From the NCBI GenBank assembly GCA_045538895.1, contig JAZQEH010000085.1:1-36946 (forward strand): 36,946 bases of DNA, read 5' to 3'. Position 1 is the stretch's first letter, and each line of letters starts with the position of its first letter. A program made the translations under genes and the position numbers. The DNA is from UMGS902 sp045538895 (GTDB lineage Bacteria > Bacillota > Clostridia > Oscillospirales > CAG-272). Below, one piece after another: positions 1-8,439 of the stretch. The notes below the pieces were generated by a model that did not search any database, was not told where the DNA came from, and was given only the letters and a program-made list of their open reading frames with translations.

Positions 1-36
1 TCCGCAGGACCCGCCGGATGTGTGGATTTAAGTGAA

Positions 37-2661
37 TTAGCCCTTGATCGCAGCCTGGGCAGCAGCCAGACGGGCGATCGGCACACGGAAGGGAGAGCAG
101 GACACATAGTCCAGACCGATCTTGTGGCAGAACTCCACGGAGACCGGGTCGCCACCGTGCTCACCGCAGATACCGCAGTGAATCTCAGGACGGGTTACCT
201 TACCCATCTTAACAGCCATATCCATAAGTTTACCAACGCCGGTTTGGTCGAGTTTAGCGAAAGGATCGTTCTCGAAGATCTTGGTGTCATAGTAAGCATT
301 GAGGAACTTACCAGCGTCGTCACGGCTGAAGCCGTAGGTCATCTGAGTAAGGTCGTTTGTACCGAAGCAGAAGAAGTCAGCGTTAGCTGCGATTTCGTCA
401 GCGGTAAGACAAGCTCTGGGAATTTCGATCATAGTACCAACTTCGTACTTGAGTTCTACACCTGCAGCTGCGATTTCAGCATCAGCGGTTTCAACAACAA
501 CCTTCTTAACGAACTTGAGTTCCTTAACGTCGCCTACGAGAGGAATCATGATTTCGGGAACAACCTTCCAGTCAGCGTGCTTCTTCTGGGTGTTGATAGC
601 GGCACGGATAACTGCAGCGGTCTGCATCTTTGCAATTTCGGGATAGGTAACTGCAAGACGGCAACCACGGTGACCCATCATGGGGTTGAACTCGTGGAGA
701 GAAGCGATAATAGCCTTGATAGTTTCAACGCTCTTGCCCTGAGCTTTTGCGAGAGTTTCGATATCAGCTTCAGTGGTAGGAACAAACTCGTGAAGCGGGG
801 GGTCAAGGAAACGAATACATACGGGAGTACCTTCGAGAGCTTCATAAAGAGCCTCAAAGTCAGCCTGCTGCATGGGAAGAATCTTCGCAAGAGCAGTTTC
901 ACGTTCTTCAACGGTTTCGGAGCAGATCATTTCACGGAATGCATCAATTCTGCCTTCGCCGAAGAACATATGCTCGGTACGGCAGAGACCGATACCTTCA
1001 GCACCAAGCTCACGAGCCTTCTTAGCATCAGTAGGAGTATCAGCGTTGGTTCTAACCTTGAGCTGGCGATACTTGTCTGCCCAACTCATGATAGTACCGA
1101 AGTTGCCGGAAATTTCAGCATCAACGGTAGGAATGATACCGTCGAAAATCTTACCGGTAGAACCGTCGATAGAAATGAAGTCGCCTTCGTGGTAGGTCTT
1201 ACCTGCGAGCTCGAACTTCTTGTTTTCTTCATCCATCTTGATTTCGCCGCAACCGGATACGCAGCACTTACCCATACCACGTGCAACAACTGCTGCGTGA
1301 GAGGTCATACCGCCACGAACTGTAAGGATACCCTGAGCAGCCTTCATACCCTCGATATCTTCGGGAGATGTTTCAAGACGTACAAGAACAACCTTTTCGC
1401 CGCGAGCAGCCCATTCTTTTGCATCTTCAGCAGAGAATACAACCTTACCGCATGCAGCACCGGGAGAAGCACCGAGGCCTTTACCTGCGGGAACTGCATT
1501 CTTGAGAATCTTTGCATCAAACTGGGGATGGAGAAGAGTGTCAAGGTTTCTGGGGTCGATCATAAGAACAGCTTCCTGCTCGGTCTTGTGACCTTCCTTA
1601 ACGAGGTCAACAGCGATCTGGAGAGCAGCCTGAGCGGTTCTCTTACCGTTTCTGGTCTGGAGCATATAGAGCTTTTCGTTTTCAACGGTGAACTCCATAT
1701 CCTGCATGTCGTGGTAGTGGTTTTCAAGAATCTGACAAACCTCTACGAACTGCTTGTAAGCAGCAGGGAACTTGTTTTCCATCTCAGCGATGGGCATAGG
1801 AGTACGAACGCCTGCAACAACGTCTTCGCCCTGTGCATTGGTGAGGAACTCACCCATGAGCTTCTTTTCGCCTGTTGCGGGGTCACGTGTAAATGCAACG
1901 CCTGTACCGCAGTCGTCACCCATGTTACCGAATGCCATTGCCTGTACGTTAACAGCGGTACCCCAAGAATAAGGAATATCGTTGTCACGGCGGTAAACGT
2001 TAGCACGGGGGTTGTCCCAAGAACGGAATACGGCCTTTACAGCACCGATGAGCTGTTCCTTAGGATCGGTGGGGAAGTCTGTACCGATCTTAGCCTTATA
2101 TTCAGCCTTGAACTGGTTAGCGAGTTCCTTAAGGTCATCAGCGGTGAGGTCAACGTCAAGGGTAACACCCTTTTCTTCCTTCATCTTGTCGATAAGCTCT
2201 TCGAAATACTTCTTACCAACTTCCATAACTACGTCAGAGTACATCTGAATGAATCTTCTGTAGCAGTCATAAGCCCAACGGGGGTTGCCGGACTTCTTAG
2301 CCATAACTTCAACAACTTCTTCGTTAAGACCGAGGTTAAGAATAGTGTCCATCATACCGGGCATGGAAGCACGGGCACCTGAACGAACGGAAACGAGAAG
2401 GGGATTTTCCTTATCGCCGAACTTCTTGCCGACTACTTCTTCCATCTTGCTGATGTACTCCATAATCTGAGACATGATTTCATCGTTGATCTGTCTGCCA
2501 TCCTCATAATACTGTGTGCAAGCTTCGGTGGTGATGGTGAAGCCCTGAGGAACGGGAAGACCGATGTTGGTCATTTCGGCAAGGTTTGCACCTTTACCGC
2601 CGAGGAGCTCACGCATGGTTGCATTACCTTCTGAGAAAAGGTATACATACTTTTTGCTCAT
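37..2661 (-). CDS. ppdK: Pyruvate, phosphate dikinase
   Basis: This 874-residue protein has the full length of bacterial PPDK, which interconverts pyruvate, ATP and Pi with PEP, AMP and PPi in the cytoplasm. Visible features are the N-terminal nucleotide-binding start LGGKGANLAEM (about residues 21-31), the phosphohistidine swivel motif GGMTSHAAVVARG with the His at residue 455, and the C-terminal PEP/pyruvate domain ending in GICGEHGGDP with the catalytic Cys near 832. The ATG at 2661 follows a GGAGG (about 2671-2675), which fixes the start. The gene stands alone on the minus strand. In anaerobes this enzyme often works in PPi-linked glycolysis; that role here is inference. The function itself is near certain from the motifs. 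No terminator can be seen in the 36 bases left downstream. Confidence 0.98.
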   Translation of the reverse strand: MSKKYVYLFSEGNATMRELLGGKGANLAEMTNIGLPVPQGFTITTEACTQYYEDGRQINDEIMSQIMEYISKMEEVVGKKFGDKENPLLVSVRSGARASMPGMMDTILNLGLNEEVVEVMAKKSGNPRWAYDCYRRFIQMYSDVVMEVGKKYFEELIDKMKEEKGVTLDVDLTADDLKELANQFKAEYKAKIGTDFPTDPKEQLIGAVKAVFRSWDNPRANVYRRDNDIPYSWGTAVNVQAMAFGNMGDDCGTGVAFTRDPATGEKKLMGEFLTNAQGEDVVAGVRTPMPIAEMENKFPAAYKQFVEVCQILENHYHDMQDMEFTVENEKLYMLQTRNGKRTAQAALQIAVDLVKEGHKTEQEAVLMIDPRNLDTLLHPQFDAKILKNAVPAGKGLGASPGAACGKVVFSAEDAKEWAARGEKVVLVRLETSPEDIEGMKAAQGILTVRGGMTSHAAVVARGMGKCCVSGCGEIKMDEENKKFELAGKTYHEGDFISIDGSTGKIFDGIIPTVDAEISGNFGTIMSWADKYRQLKVRTNADTPTDAKKARELGAEGIGLCRTEHMFFGEGRIDAFREMICSETVEERETALAKILPMQQADFEALYEALEGTPVCIRFLDPPLHEFVPTTEADIETLAKAQGKSVETIKAIIASLHEFNPMMGHRGCRLAVTYPEIAKMQTAAVIRAAINTQKKHADWKVVPEIMIPLVGDVKELKFVKKVVVETADAEIAAAGVELKYEVGTMIEIPRACLTADEIAANADFFCFGTNDLTQMTYGFSRDDAGKFLNAYYDTKIFENDPFAKLDQTGVGKLMDMAVKMGKVTRPEIHCGICGEHGGDPVSVEFCHKIGLDYVSCSPFRVPIARLAAAQAAIKG

Positions 2662-2846
2662 AATGTTTGAACCTCCAAATAAATATATTATTCTTTGCGA
2701 ATAAACTGATTTTTAAGCAGATGTATTTAAAATAATTGAAATAAACACGAACTGCGTCAAATAGTAAAACATAATTAAAAGAAGATTTCCATAGTTTTTT
2801 GATAAAAATTTGGCAAAAAAAGTATAAACTTTTTGAACATTTTTAC

Positions 2847-2875
2847 ACGGCTTTTTATGTTTTTATAAAAACCGT
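2847..2875. repeat. Imperfect inverted repeat in the ppdK-pth intergenic region
   Basis: ACGG-C-TTTTTAT pairs with ATAAAAA-CCGT across a 6-base loop, with one C/A mismatch. It ends on the first base of the -35 box of the pth promoter, in the AT-rich 274-base gap between the divergent genes ppdK and pth. There is no U-tract of a terminator. It could be a protein-binding site or chance in AT-rich DNA. Confidence 0.35.
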
Positions 2876-2903
2876 TGCAAAAACTTAAAATGTGGTGTAA
2901 AAT
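2875..2903 (+). promoter_or_regulatory. Sigma-A type promoter for pth-mfd
   Basis: TTGCAA (2875-2880) and TAAAAT (2898-2903) are separated by exactly 17 bases, and the expected transcription start lies about 25 bases before the pth start codon. The match to the vegetative consensus is good and the position fits. Confidence 0.7.
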
Positions 2904-2935
2904 AATAGCAATATATTTTGTACACAGGAGTTATT

Positions 2936-3574
2936 ATGAGTAATATTTTCGATCTTTTTGATAAGATCGGCAGCAAATCTCCGTCACCTACAGGGAAGAT
3001 TACGCACCTTGTTGTGGGACTCGGTAATCCCGGAGATAAATATACCTTTACAAGACATAACGCAGGTTTTCTTTCTATTGATTTTATTGCTCAAAAGCTT
3101 GGAATCAAGATTGACAGAGTTAAGTTCAAATCACTTTGCGGCGAGTGCGTAGTTTCCGGAAAAAGAACGCTTTTTATGAAACCGCAAACGTTTATGAATC
3201 TTTCAGGCGAGGCTGTCAGAGAAGCGGCGGATTTTTACAAGATACCGCCGGAGAACATTCTTGTAATATGTGATGACGTTAATTTTGATGTCGGCATTAT
3301 CCGCATAAGACGTAAAGGAAGCGACGGCGGTCAGAACGGTGTGAAAAACATCATATATCAGCTTGGCTCCGACGAGTTTCCCCGTATCAAAGTGGGCATC
3401 GGCAAAAAGCCGTCTCCCGACTATGATATGAAGGATTTTGTTCTTAGTCAGTTCGGTGAGGCGGAGAAGAAAACCTTGTATTCGACATTTGAAAACATTT
3501 ATAATTCAGTTGAACTGATTTTAAATGATAAAATTGATGACGCAATGAGTCATTACAGCAAGGGTAAAAAATGA
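2936..3574 (+). CDS. pth: Peptidyl-tRNA hydrolase
   Basis: The enzyme releases tRNA from prematurely terminated peptidyl-tRNA. The core motifs are intact: VGLGNPGDKYTFTRHNAGF with the catalytic His, KPQTFMNLSGEAV, and ICDDVNFDVG followed by GSDGGQNGVKNI. An ATG at 2936 preceded by AGGAG (2926-2930) is preferred over an in-frame TTG at 2918, giving 212 residues. About 20 residues precede the usual Pth start, a modest N-terminal extension. The stop overlaps the mfd start by four bases (ATGA), so the two genes are probably translationally coupled; a pth-mfd pair is common in Bacillota. Transcription is likely from the promoter at 2875-2903. Confidence 0.96.
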   Translation: MSNIFDLFDKIGSKSPSPTGKITHLVVGLGNPGDKYTFTRHNAGFLSIDFIAQKLGIKIDRVKFKSLCGECVVSGKRTLFMKPQTFMNLSGEAVREAADFYKIPPENILVICDDVNFDVGIIRIRRKGSDGGQNGVKNIIYQLGSDEFPRIKVGIGKKPSPDYDMKDFVLSQFGEAEKKTLYSTFENIYNSVELILNDKIDDAMSHYSKGKK

Positions 3575-6500
3575 ATATTTGTCCACACTCACTGCACCTT
3601 GACAAGGAGTTTCAAGGTATCCTTGATTGCGTGAAAACGCAAATGAATCAAAAGCCGCTGCCGGTTGTGGTAAGCGGAATGCCGCCTATTGTGGAAAAGG
3701 CATTTTTTGCAGAGTTTTGCAAAAACTTTTTTAATGAGTTCGGCAAAACTCCGATTCTTTTTGTCCGTGACGACAAAACTGCGATAAGGCTTACCGAATA
3801 TTTGCGTAATGCCGGACTTGATGCCTACCGGTATCTGCGGCGTGAATTGAATATATATAACATTACCGCCTCCCATGAGAATGAACATGAGAGGCTTTTG
3901 GTGTTGTCTAAGCTTCTTTTCGGCAAGCCTCAGGTAATTGTTACTACTCCTGCTGCTGCAATGGGGTATACAATGCCGAGGGAAGTGCTTGATGCCAACA
4001 GGTATTATTTCGGCATTGGTGATATTGATGAACCTAAAGATATGATTAACCGCCTTGCGGCAATGGGATATACACGTGTTGAGAGTGTTGACTATGTAGG
4101 GCAGTTTTCCGCACGTGGCGGCATTGTAGACGTGTTCCCTCCGCAAAAAGGCGGTGACGAAAACCATCCTTACCGCATTGAATTTTTTGATAACGAAATA
4201 GACCGCATATGTATTTTTGACCAGATGACTCAGCGAGTTATCGAAAACTGCGATGAACTTGAAATTTTACCGGTAAGAGAAGCACTTTGCGGCGATGCAG
4301 AGTATGCTGCACTGAAAAAAGAGATAAAGGCATGCCTTGCAAAAGCAGAGATGCCCGACAGCAAGATGGAACTTGAAAAGGAGCTTGCCGCAATAGACGG
4401 CGGTCAGCCTCTGAACTTTACTGATAAATACATCAATCTTATTTATCCGCAAAAAGAGTGCTTGCTTGATTATTTTGATGAAAAAACAGCAGTAGTGCTT
4501 TTCGGTACAAATGCCGTAAAAGAACAAATAGATTCTTTAAGCAGACTTGATGGCGAGCTTGTTGCGAGTTTGCTTGAACACGGTGTTGTGAGAAGCGGAA
4601 AATGCGAGTTTTCGGTGCCGTCATCAAGGATTGAGAGCTTTTTGGCCGACAATCTGGCGGTACATGTAAATTCATTTGCGATAGGGCTCAGCGGTGTACG
4701 TATCAGTGGAATGTTTTCTATGCGATGCCGTCAGCTTGCCTCGTATTTTAAGAAATATGAATTGCTTAAGGAAGACCTTGACGGATATGTAAAAAATAAA
4801 TACCGTATTTTTCTTGCATGTGAGAATGACGCAGAAGTCAAAAGCATGCTTGAAGCATTGACAAATGACGGTTATCAGGCTGTTATTTTGAATGAAAACA
4901 ATAGCAAAGTCCAAGATTTTGCTCCAGGTGTTGTATATATCGGTGTTGAATCCATTGATAACGGCTACGAGCTTCCCGTGCCTAAATTTGTCGCTCTCAC
5001 ACTTATGGGAGAGGACAGCGAAAAAGCAGTACGTGCAAGGAAAAAGAGCAAGAAAAAGATTAAGAATACTCAAAAAATCATGTCCTATGCCGACCTTGAA
5101 ATCGGTGATTACGTTGTGCATACTGCGTACGGCATAGGCAAATATCTTGGTATTCAGAATCTTACTGTAGGCGGGGTTTCGAGGGACTATATCAATATTC
5201 AATATGCAGGTACAGACAAACTGTTTTTGCCTGTTGATAATCTTGATATGGTGTCAAAATATATCGGTGCACACTCGGATGACGGGTTGCTAAAACTGTC
5301 CAAAATGGGCGGTGCCGATTGGCAGAAATCAAAGTCCCGTGCAAAAGCGGCAGTAAAGGAGATGGCAAAGGAGCTTATCCAGCTTTACGCAGAGCGAATG
5401 CGTCGCAGTGGCTTTGCTTTTCCAGCCGATGACGAGATGCAGCATGATTTTGAAGCTGCTTTTGAATATGAGGAAACCGATAGCCAGCTTGTTGCCATTG
5501 ACGAGATAAAAGGCGATATGATGCGTTCTTCACCCATGGAGCGTTTGCTTTGCGGCGATGTTGGCTTTGGCAAGACAGAGGTTGCATTGCGTGGAGCATT
5601 TAAGGCGATTTCCGCAGGTAAACAGGTTGCATTGCTTGTGCCTACAACAATTCTTGCATTGCAGCATTATCATACAGCCCTTTCACGCATGCGTAATTTT
5701 CCTGTGAAAGTGGATATGATTTCACGCTTCCGCAGTGCAAAACAGCAAAAAGAGATTCTGCGTTCTGTAAAACGTGGTGAAACCGATATGATTATCGGTA
5801 CGCACCGCTTGATTTCCTCGGATGTTGAATTCAAAGATTTAGGACTTTTGATTATCGACGAGGAGCAACGCTTCGGTGTTGCACAAAAAGAGAAACTGAA
5901 GCAGATGGCTAAGGATATAGACGTTCTTTCGCTTTCAGCAACGCCTATTCCGCGTACTCTTAATATGGCACTCGGCGGCATCCGTGATATGTCCGTGCTT
6001 GACGAGCCGCCGGAGGACAGACTTCCCGTGCAGACCTACGTTCTTGAACACGACAATATTATTATCGGTGAAGCAATAAGACGTGAGCTTGCACGAGGCG
6101 GTCAGGTGTTCTACCTATATAACCGTGTTGAAACAATCGAATACGTTGCTGCAAGGCTGCAAAGAGATAATCCGACTGCGAATATTGCGGTTGCTCACGG
6201 AAAAATGGACCGTGAGGAAATAGAGGAAATATGGCATGCGATGATTGACGGTGAGATTGATATTCTGATTTGCACTACGATTATCGAAACGGGTGTTGAC
6301 GTTCCGAATGCTAACACTCTTATTATTGAAGACGCCGACAGAATGGGACTTTCGCAGCTTCATCAGCTTCGCGGCAGAGTAGGGCGTAGCGGAAGACGTG
6401 CATATGCATATTTTACCTACCGTCAGGGTAAAGAGCTTACCGAAATTGCTACAAAACGTTTGTCGGCGATAAGAGAATATGCAGAGTTCGGTGCGGGATT

Positions 6501-7092
6501 CAGAATTGCACTTCGTGACCTTGAGATAAGAGGGGCAGGAGATCTTCTCGGGGCACAACAGCACGGTCATCTTGATGCTGTCGGATATGATATGTATATC
6601 AAACTGCTTAACGAAGCAGTGCTTGAAGAAAAAGGCGAAAAGCTCCCCGAAAGAGTGGAATGTAAAATTGATATTCCGCTTGATGCTTATATTCCCGATA
6701 CCTATATTTATTCTTCGGCAGGACGAATGGAGATGTACAAAAAGATTGCGCTTATCGAAACCGAGGCGGATCTTGAGGATATCACCGATGAGCTTATAGA
6801 CCGTTTCGGCGAATTTAGCAAGCCTGTTAAAAATCTTATTAATATTTCCTTGATTAGACATATGGCAGAGCGTGCAAAAATGAATCTTGTCAAGGTTGAA
6901 AACGGAGAGATACGTATTTTTGCCGAAAAATTTGATATTGCCCGCTGGAGTGCGGTGGCTTTCGAACTCGGAAACAGGGTGCGTTTTGTCACCTCGATGA
7001 AGACGTATATTTCATGCAAACTGAAAAAAGACGAAGACGTTTTAAAGGTGCTTGTAAAAATTTTCAAGACTTACGAAGCGGCAGAAGAATGA
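3571..7092 (+). CDS. mfd: Transcription-repair coupling factor Mfd
   Basis: Mfd displaces RNA polymerase stalled at DNA lesions and recruits UvrA. The 1173-residue length is typical. In order there are the UvrB-like N-terminal domain (SARGGIVDVFPP near residue 180), the RNAP-interaction domain (DYVVHTAYGIGKY near 510), a superfamily 2 helicase core with Walker A GDVGFGKTE near 662 and the DEEQ box near 762 (LLIIDEEQRFGV), the GRVGRSGR motif near 935, and the C-terminal TRCF domain. Translation begins inside the pth stop (ATGA). A strong hairpin terminator follows directly. No missing motif was seen. Confidence 0.98.
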   Translation: MNICPHSLHLDKEFQGILDCVKTQMNQKPLPVVVSGMPPIVEKAFFAEFCKNFFNEFGKTPILFVRDDKTAIRLTEYLRNAGLDAYRYLRRELNIYNITASHENEHERLLVLSKLLFGKPQVIVTTPAAAMGYTMPREVLDANRYYFGIGDIDEPKDMINRLAAMGYTRVESVDYVGQFSARGGIVDVFPPQKGGDENHPYRIEFFDNEIDRICIFDQMTQRVIENCDELEILPVREALCGDAEYAALKKEIKACLAKAEMPDSKMELEKELAAIDGGQPLNFTDKYINLIYPQKECLLDYFDEKTAVVLFGTNAVKEQIDSLSRLDGELVASLLEHGVVRSGKCEFSVPSSRIESFLADNLAVHVNSFAIGLSGVRISGMFSMRCRQLASYFKKYELLKEDLDGYVKNKYRIFLACENDAEVKSMLEALTNDGYQAVILNENNSKVQDFAPGVVYIGVESIDNGYELPVPKFVALTLMGEDSEKAVRARKKSKKKIKNTQKIMSYADLEIGDYVVHTAYGIGKYLGIQNLTVGGVSRDYINIQYAGTDKLFLPVDNLDMVSKYIGAHSDDGLLKLSKMGGADWQKSKSRAKAAVKEMAKELIQLYAERMRRSGFAFPADDEMQHDFEAAFEYEETDSQLVAIDEIKGDMMRSSPMERLLCGDVGFGKTEVALRGAFKAISAGKQVALLVPTTILALQHYHTALSRMRNFPVKVDMISRFRSAKQQKEILRSVKRGETDMIIGTHRLISSDVEFKDLGLLIIDEEQRFGVAQKEKLKQMAKDIDVLSLSATPIPRTLNMALGGIRDMSVLDEPPEDRLPVQTYVLEHDNIIIGEAIRRELARGGQVFYLYNRVETIEYVAARLQRDNPTANIAVAHGKMDREEIEEIWHAMIDGEIDILICTTIIETGVDVPNANTLIIEDADRMGLSQLHQLRGRVGRSGRRAYAYFTYRQGKELTEIATKRLSAIREYAEFGAGFRIALRDLEIRGAGDLLGAQQHGHLDAVGYDMYIKLLNEAVLEEKGEKLPERVECKIDIPLDAYIPDTYIYSSAGRMEMYKKIALIETEADLEDITDELIDRFGEFSKPVKNLINISLIRHMAERAKMNLVKVENGEIRIFAEKFDIARWSAVAFELGNRVRFVTSMKTYISCKLKKDEDVLKVLVKIFKTYEAAEE

Positions 7093-7093
7093 C

Positions 7094-7126
7094 AAAAAGT
7101 GCGGTTTTATCCGCACTTTTTTGTCG
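7094..7126 (+). terminator. Intrinsic terminator after mfd
   Basis: An 11-bp stem (AAAAAGTGCGG with CCGCACTTTTT) around a TTTTAT loop, ending in a T-run, starts two bases after the mfd stop codon. Confidence 0.9.
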
Positions 7127-7160
7127 TCAAAAATAATTTTTAGAATTTTCAAAAAAGGTA

Positions 7161-7189
7161 TTGCATTTTTTAAATCACCGTGCTATAAT
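7161..7189 (+). promoter_or_regulatory. Sigma-A promoter for tRNA-Glu
   Basis: TTGCAT (7161-7166) and a perfect TATAAT (7184-7189) are separated by 17 bases. The mature tRNA begins 20 bases after the -10 box, leaving a short 5' leader. Confidence 0.8.
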
Positions 7190-7208
7190 ATCAACGTTGC
7201 TGACAAAT

Positions 7209-7283
7209 GGCCCGTTGGTCAAGCGGCTAAGACATCGCCCTCTCACGGCGAAAACGGGAGTTCGATTCTCCCACGGGTCACCA
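7209..7283 (+). tRNA. tRNA-Glu, anticodon CTC
   Basis: The 75-base cloverleaf includes an encoded 3' CCA (7281-7283). The acceptor stem GGCCCGT pairs with ACGGGTC with one G-U pair. The anticodon stem TCGCC/GGCGA (7235-7239 and 7247-7251) encloses the loop CTCTCAC, with CTC at 7242-7244 reading GAG. The T-arm GGGAG/CTCCC carries the TTCGATT loop. The gene has its own promoter and terminator. Confidence 0.96.
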
Positions 7284-7320
7284 AAACAAAAAGTCCACCG
7301 TTGGTGGACTTTTTGTTTTT
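7283..7320 (+). terminator. Intrinsic terminator after tRNA-Glu
   Basis: A long stem with GTCCACC/GGTGGAC at its core, extended by A-run/T-run pairing, closes a GTT loop and ends in TTTTTGTTTTT, starting at the tRNA 3' end. Confidence 0.9.
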
Positions 7321-7336
7321 GCATAGCTTTGTATAA

Positions 7337-7488
7337 AATCGAACTCCTCAACACCGAAGGTGTTGATAAATGCACACGCCAAAACAAAGAAAAAACAAGA
7401 ACAAAGCAGACGTGTGCATTGAGTTCAGATTCTCCCAATGCATTGAGTTCAGATTCTCCCCATACATTGAGTTCAGATTCTCCCACTC
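7337..7488. repeat. Repeat block resembling the tRNA T-arm
   Basis: Three tandem 24-base units start at 7417, 7441 and 7465. Each has a 20-base identical core containing GAGTTCAGATTCTCCC and a variable 4-base tail. The core matches the T-arm of the neighbouring tRNA-Glu (GAGTTCGATTCTCCC) apart from one inserted A. AATCGAACTCC at 7337-7347 is the exact reverse complement of tRNA positions 7257-7267. Between them are a hairpin, CAACACC-GAA-GGTGTTG (7349-7365), and a 10-bp inverted repeat AATGCACACG/CGTGTGCATT (7369-7378 and 7411-7420). There is no CRISPR-like spacer structure. The block may be a remnant of integration at the tRNA or a small dispersed repeat family; the sequence alone does not decide. 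Confidence 0.8.
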
Positions 7489-7494
7489 CTTGAT

Positions 7495-7523
7495 TTGACT
7501 ATTATACGATGATATGGTATAAT
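7495..7523 (+). promoter_or_regulatory. Sigma-A promoter for the 7543-8398 gene pair
   Basis: TTGACT (7495-7500) and TATAAT (7518-7523) are separated by 17 bases, and a GGAGG ribosome binding site lies seven bases further on. This leaves a very short leader. Confidence 0.8.
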
Positions 7524-7542
7524 ATTTGCGGAGGTGTTACAT

Positions 7543-7920
7543 GTGAAAAAAGCGGTTCTTTTAATCAACTCCATTTTGATTATCATACTTGAACTTTTGC
7601 CGTATGGAGCGGTTATGCGATTTGCAACGGCACCGGGAGAGATATTGGTAGAGCTGTATCCGTATTTCAGTCTTTTACCTTTTGGATATGCTAATTTCGG
7701 TCCGCTGCTGACAGCTTTGCTTTCGGTTGTTTTGCTGGCATTTACGCTGGTATTTGTATTTGTTGGTAAAGCGAGAAAGGGTATAACTGTTATATCGGTA
7801 ATTGCGTTTATAACATCGCTCATGCCGCTTATGTTCGGTTTCGCATATGTTTCTTTTGTCGGTGTGCTGATATCGGTATTGTTGCTTTTGAATATAGTTT
7901 TGAGTGCTTTGATTATATAA
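7543..7920 (+). CDS. Unrecognised small multi-pass membrane protein
   Basis: I do not recognise this family. The 125-residue protein is almost entirely hydrophobic and should form three to four membrane helices, with charged stretches only at the N-terminus and around GKARKG. The GTG at 7543 is chosen because a GGAGG at 7530-7534 sits eight bases upstream; an in-frame GTG at 7534 overlaps that site. An ATG at 7541 is out of frame and stops at once. A strong promoter lies immediately upstream, and the gene at 7955 follows after 34 bases, so the two are probably co-transcribed. The short length and composition give no functional clue. The strong signals argue that it is a real gene. Confidence 0.7.
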   Translation: MKKAVLLINSILIIILELLPYGAVMRFATAPGEILVELYPYFSLLPFGYANFGPLLTALLSVVLLAFTLVFVFVGKARKGITVISVIAFITSLMPLMFGFAYVSFVGVLISVLLLLNIVLSALII

Positions 7921-7954
7921 TACTTTTTTAGAATTAATGCTTTAGGAGATATAA

Positions 7955-8398
7955 ATGAAACAAAAGAAAAAAGTTTTGATTTATGCAGTCACTTTAATTC
8001 TATTGATAATGGTTTTAATTTGTGCTATAAAACTCCCAATGCTTATTAACGACTTGGCTTTGTCTAAATATGAAACACAAGTTTTGCAAGATTTAAAACT
8101 TCCGGAAGGCGTAACTGTTGTAGAATACATAAGTGCATGTTGCAATTCGAGTGGAACAGGAGATCACACGGATCTATATGTGGCAGTTCTTGTGAAAAGC
8201 GAAGTTGATAAGGAAGTTTTGGTGAAGGCAGCAGAGAAATTATACGGTTTTGTTTATGATGTGAAAACGCGAGGCGATAAGACACTTGCAATGAAAATCG
8301 CAGATATAGAATTCGGTGAAAAAATCGAAAACACAGATAATTGTTTCATCATGGAATTCAGCAAGCGAGCACCGCTTTTGGATTTAAGAGGAACGTAA
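7955..8398 (+). CDS. Unrecognised membrane-anchored protein
   Basis: The 147-residue protein begins with a basic tip (MKQKKK) and one hydrophobic segment at about residues 7-27, followed by a soluble, probably extracytoplasmic domain. The Cys at the end of the helix lacks a small residue before it, so a lipoprotein lipobox is not supported. The soluble part has a CC pair near residue 67 and an alternating pattern (YVAVLVKSEVDKEVLVKAAEKLY) that suggests a small alpha/beta fold. An AGGAG lies seven bases before the ATG. It follows the membrane protein gene at 7543 and ends at a shared terminator. I do not recognise the family and assign no function. Confidence 0.7.
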   Translation: MKQKKKVLIYAVTLILLIMVLICAIKLPMLINDLALSKYETQVLQDLKLPEGVTVVEYISACCNSSGTGDHTDLYVAVLVKSEVDKEVLVKAAEKLYGFVYDVKTRGDKTLAMKIADIEFGEKIENTDNCFIMEFSKRAPLLDLRGT

Positions 8399-8401
8399 AA
8401 A

Positions 8402-8428
8402 AATCCCCGTGCCAAAGGCACGGGGATT
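8402..8428. terminator. Bidirectional terminator between the 7955 gene and hpf
   Basis: A perfect 12-bp GC-rich stem (AATCCCCGTGCC with GGCACGGGGATT) closes a 3-base loop. The T-run is best on the minus strand, just downstream of hpf, and it also follows the plus-strand gene ending at 8398. Confidence 0.9.
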
Positions 8429-8439
8429 ACTTTTCTATA

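Noticed and set aside
1..36. Terminator of ppdK at the left edge
   Set aside because: Only a weak TCCGC/GTGGA pairing can be drawn and the sequence is cut off.
22..2382. A 786-residue open frame on the plus strand opposite ppdK
   Set aside because: It is the antisense shadow of a highly conserved gene with strong codon bias, has no recognisable domain and no ribosome binding site.
2662..2846. Sigma-A promoter for ppdK
   Set aside because: TTGACG is followed at 17 bases only by AATTAT, and TATACT has no fitting -35; neither is convincing.
7175..7486. A minus-strand frame encoding GESELNA repeats
   Set aside because: It runs through the tRNA and its terminator and has no ribosome binding site; the periodic peptide is a by-product of the 24-base DNA repeat.
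7417..7488. Possible CRISPR array
   Set aside because: The units are directly adjacent with only 4-base tails, there are no spacers and no cas genes.
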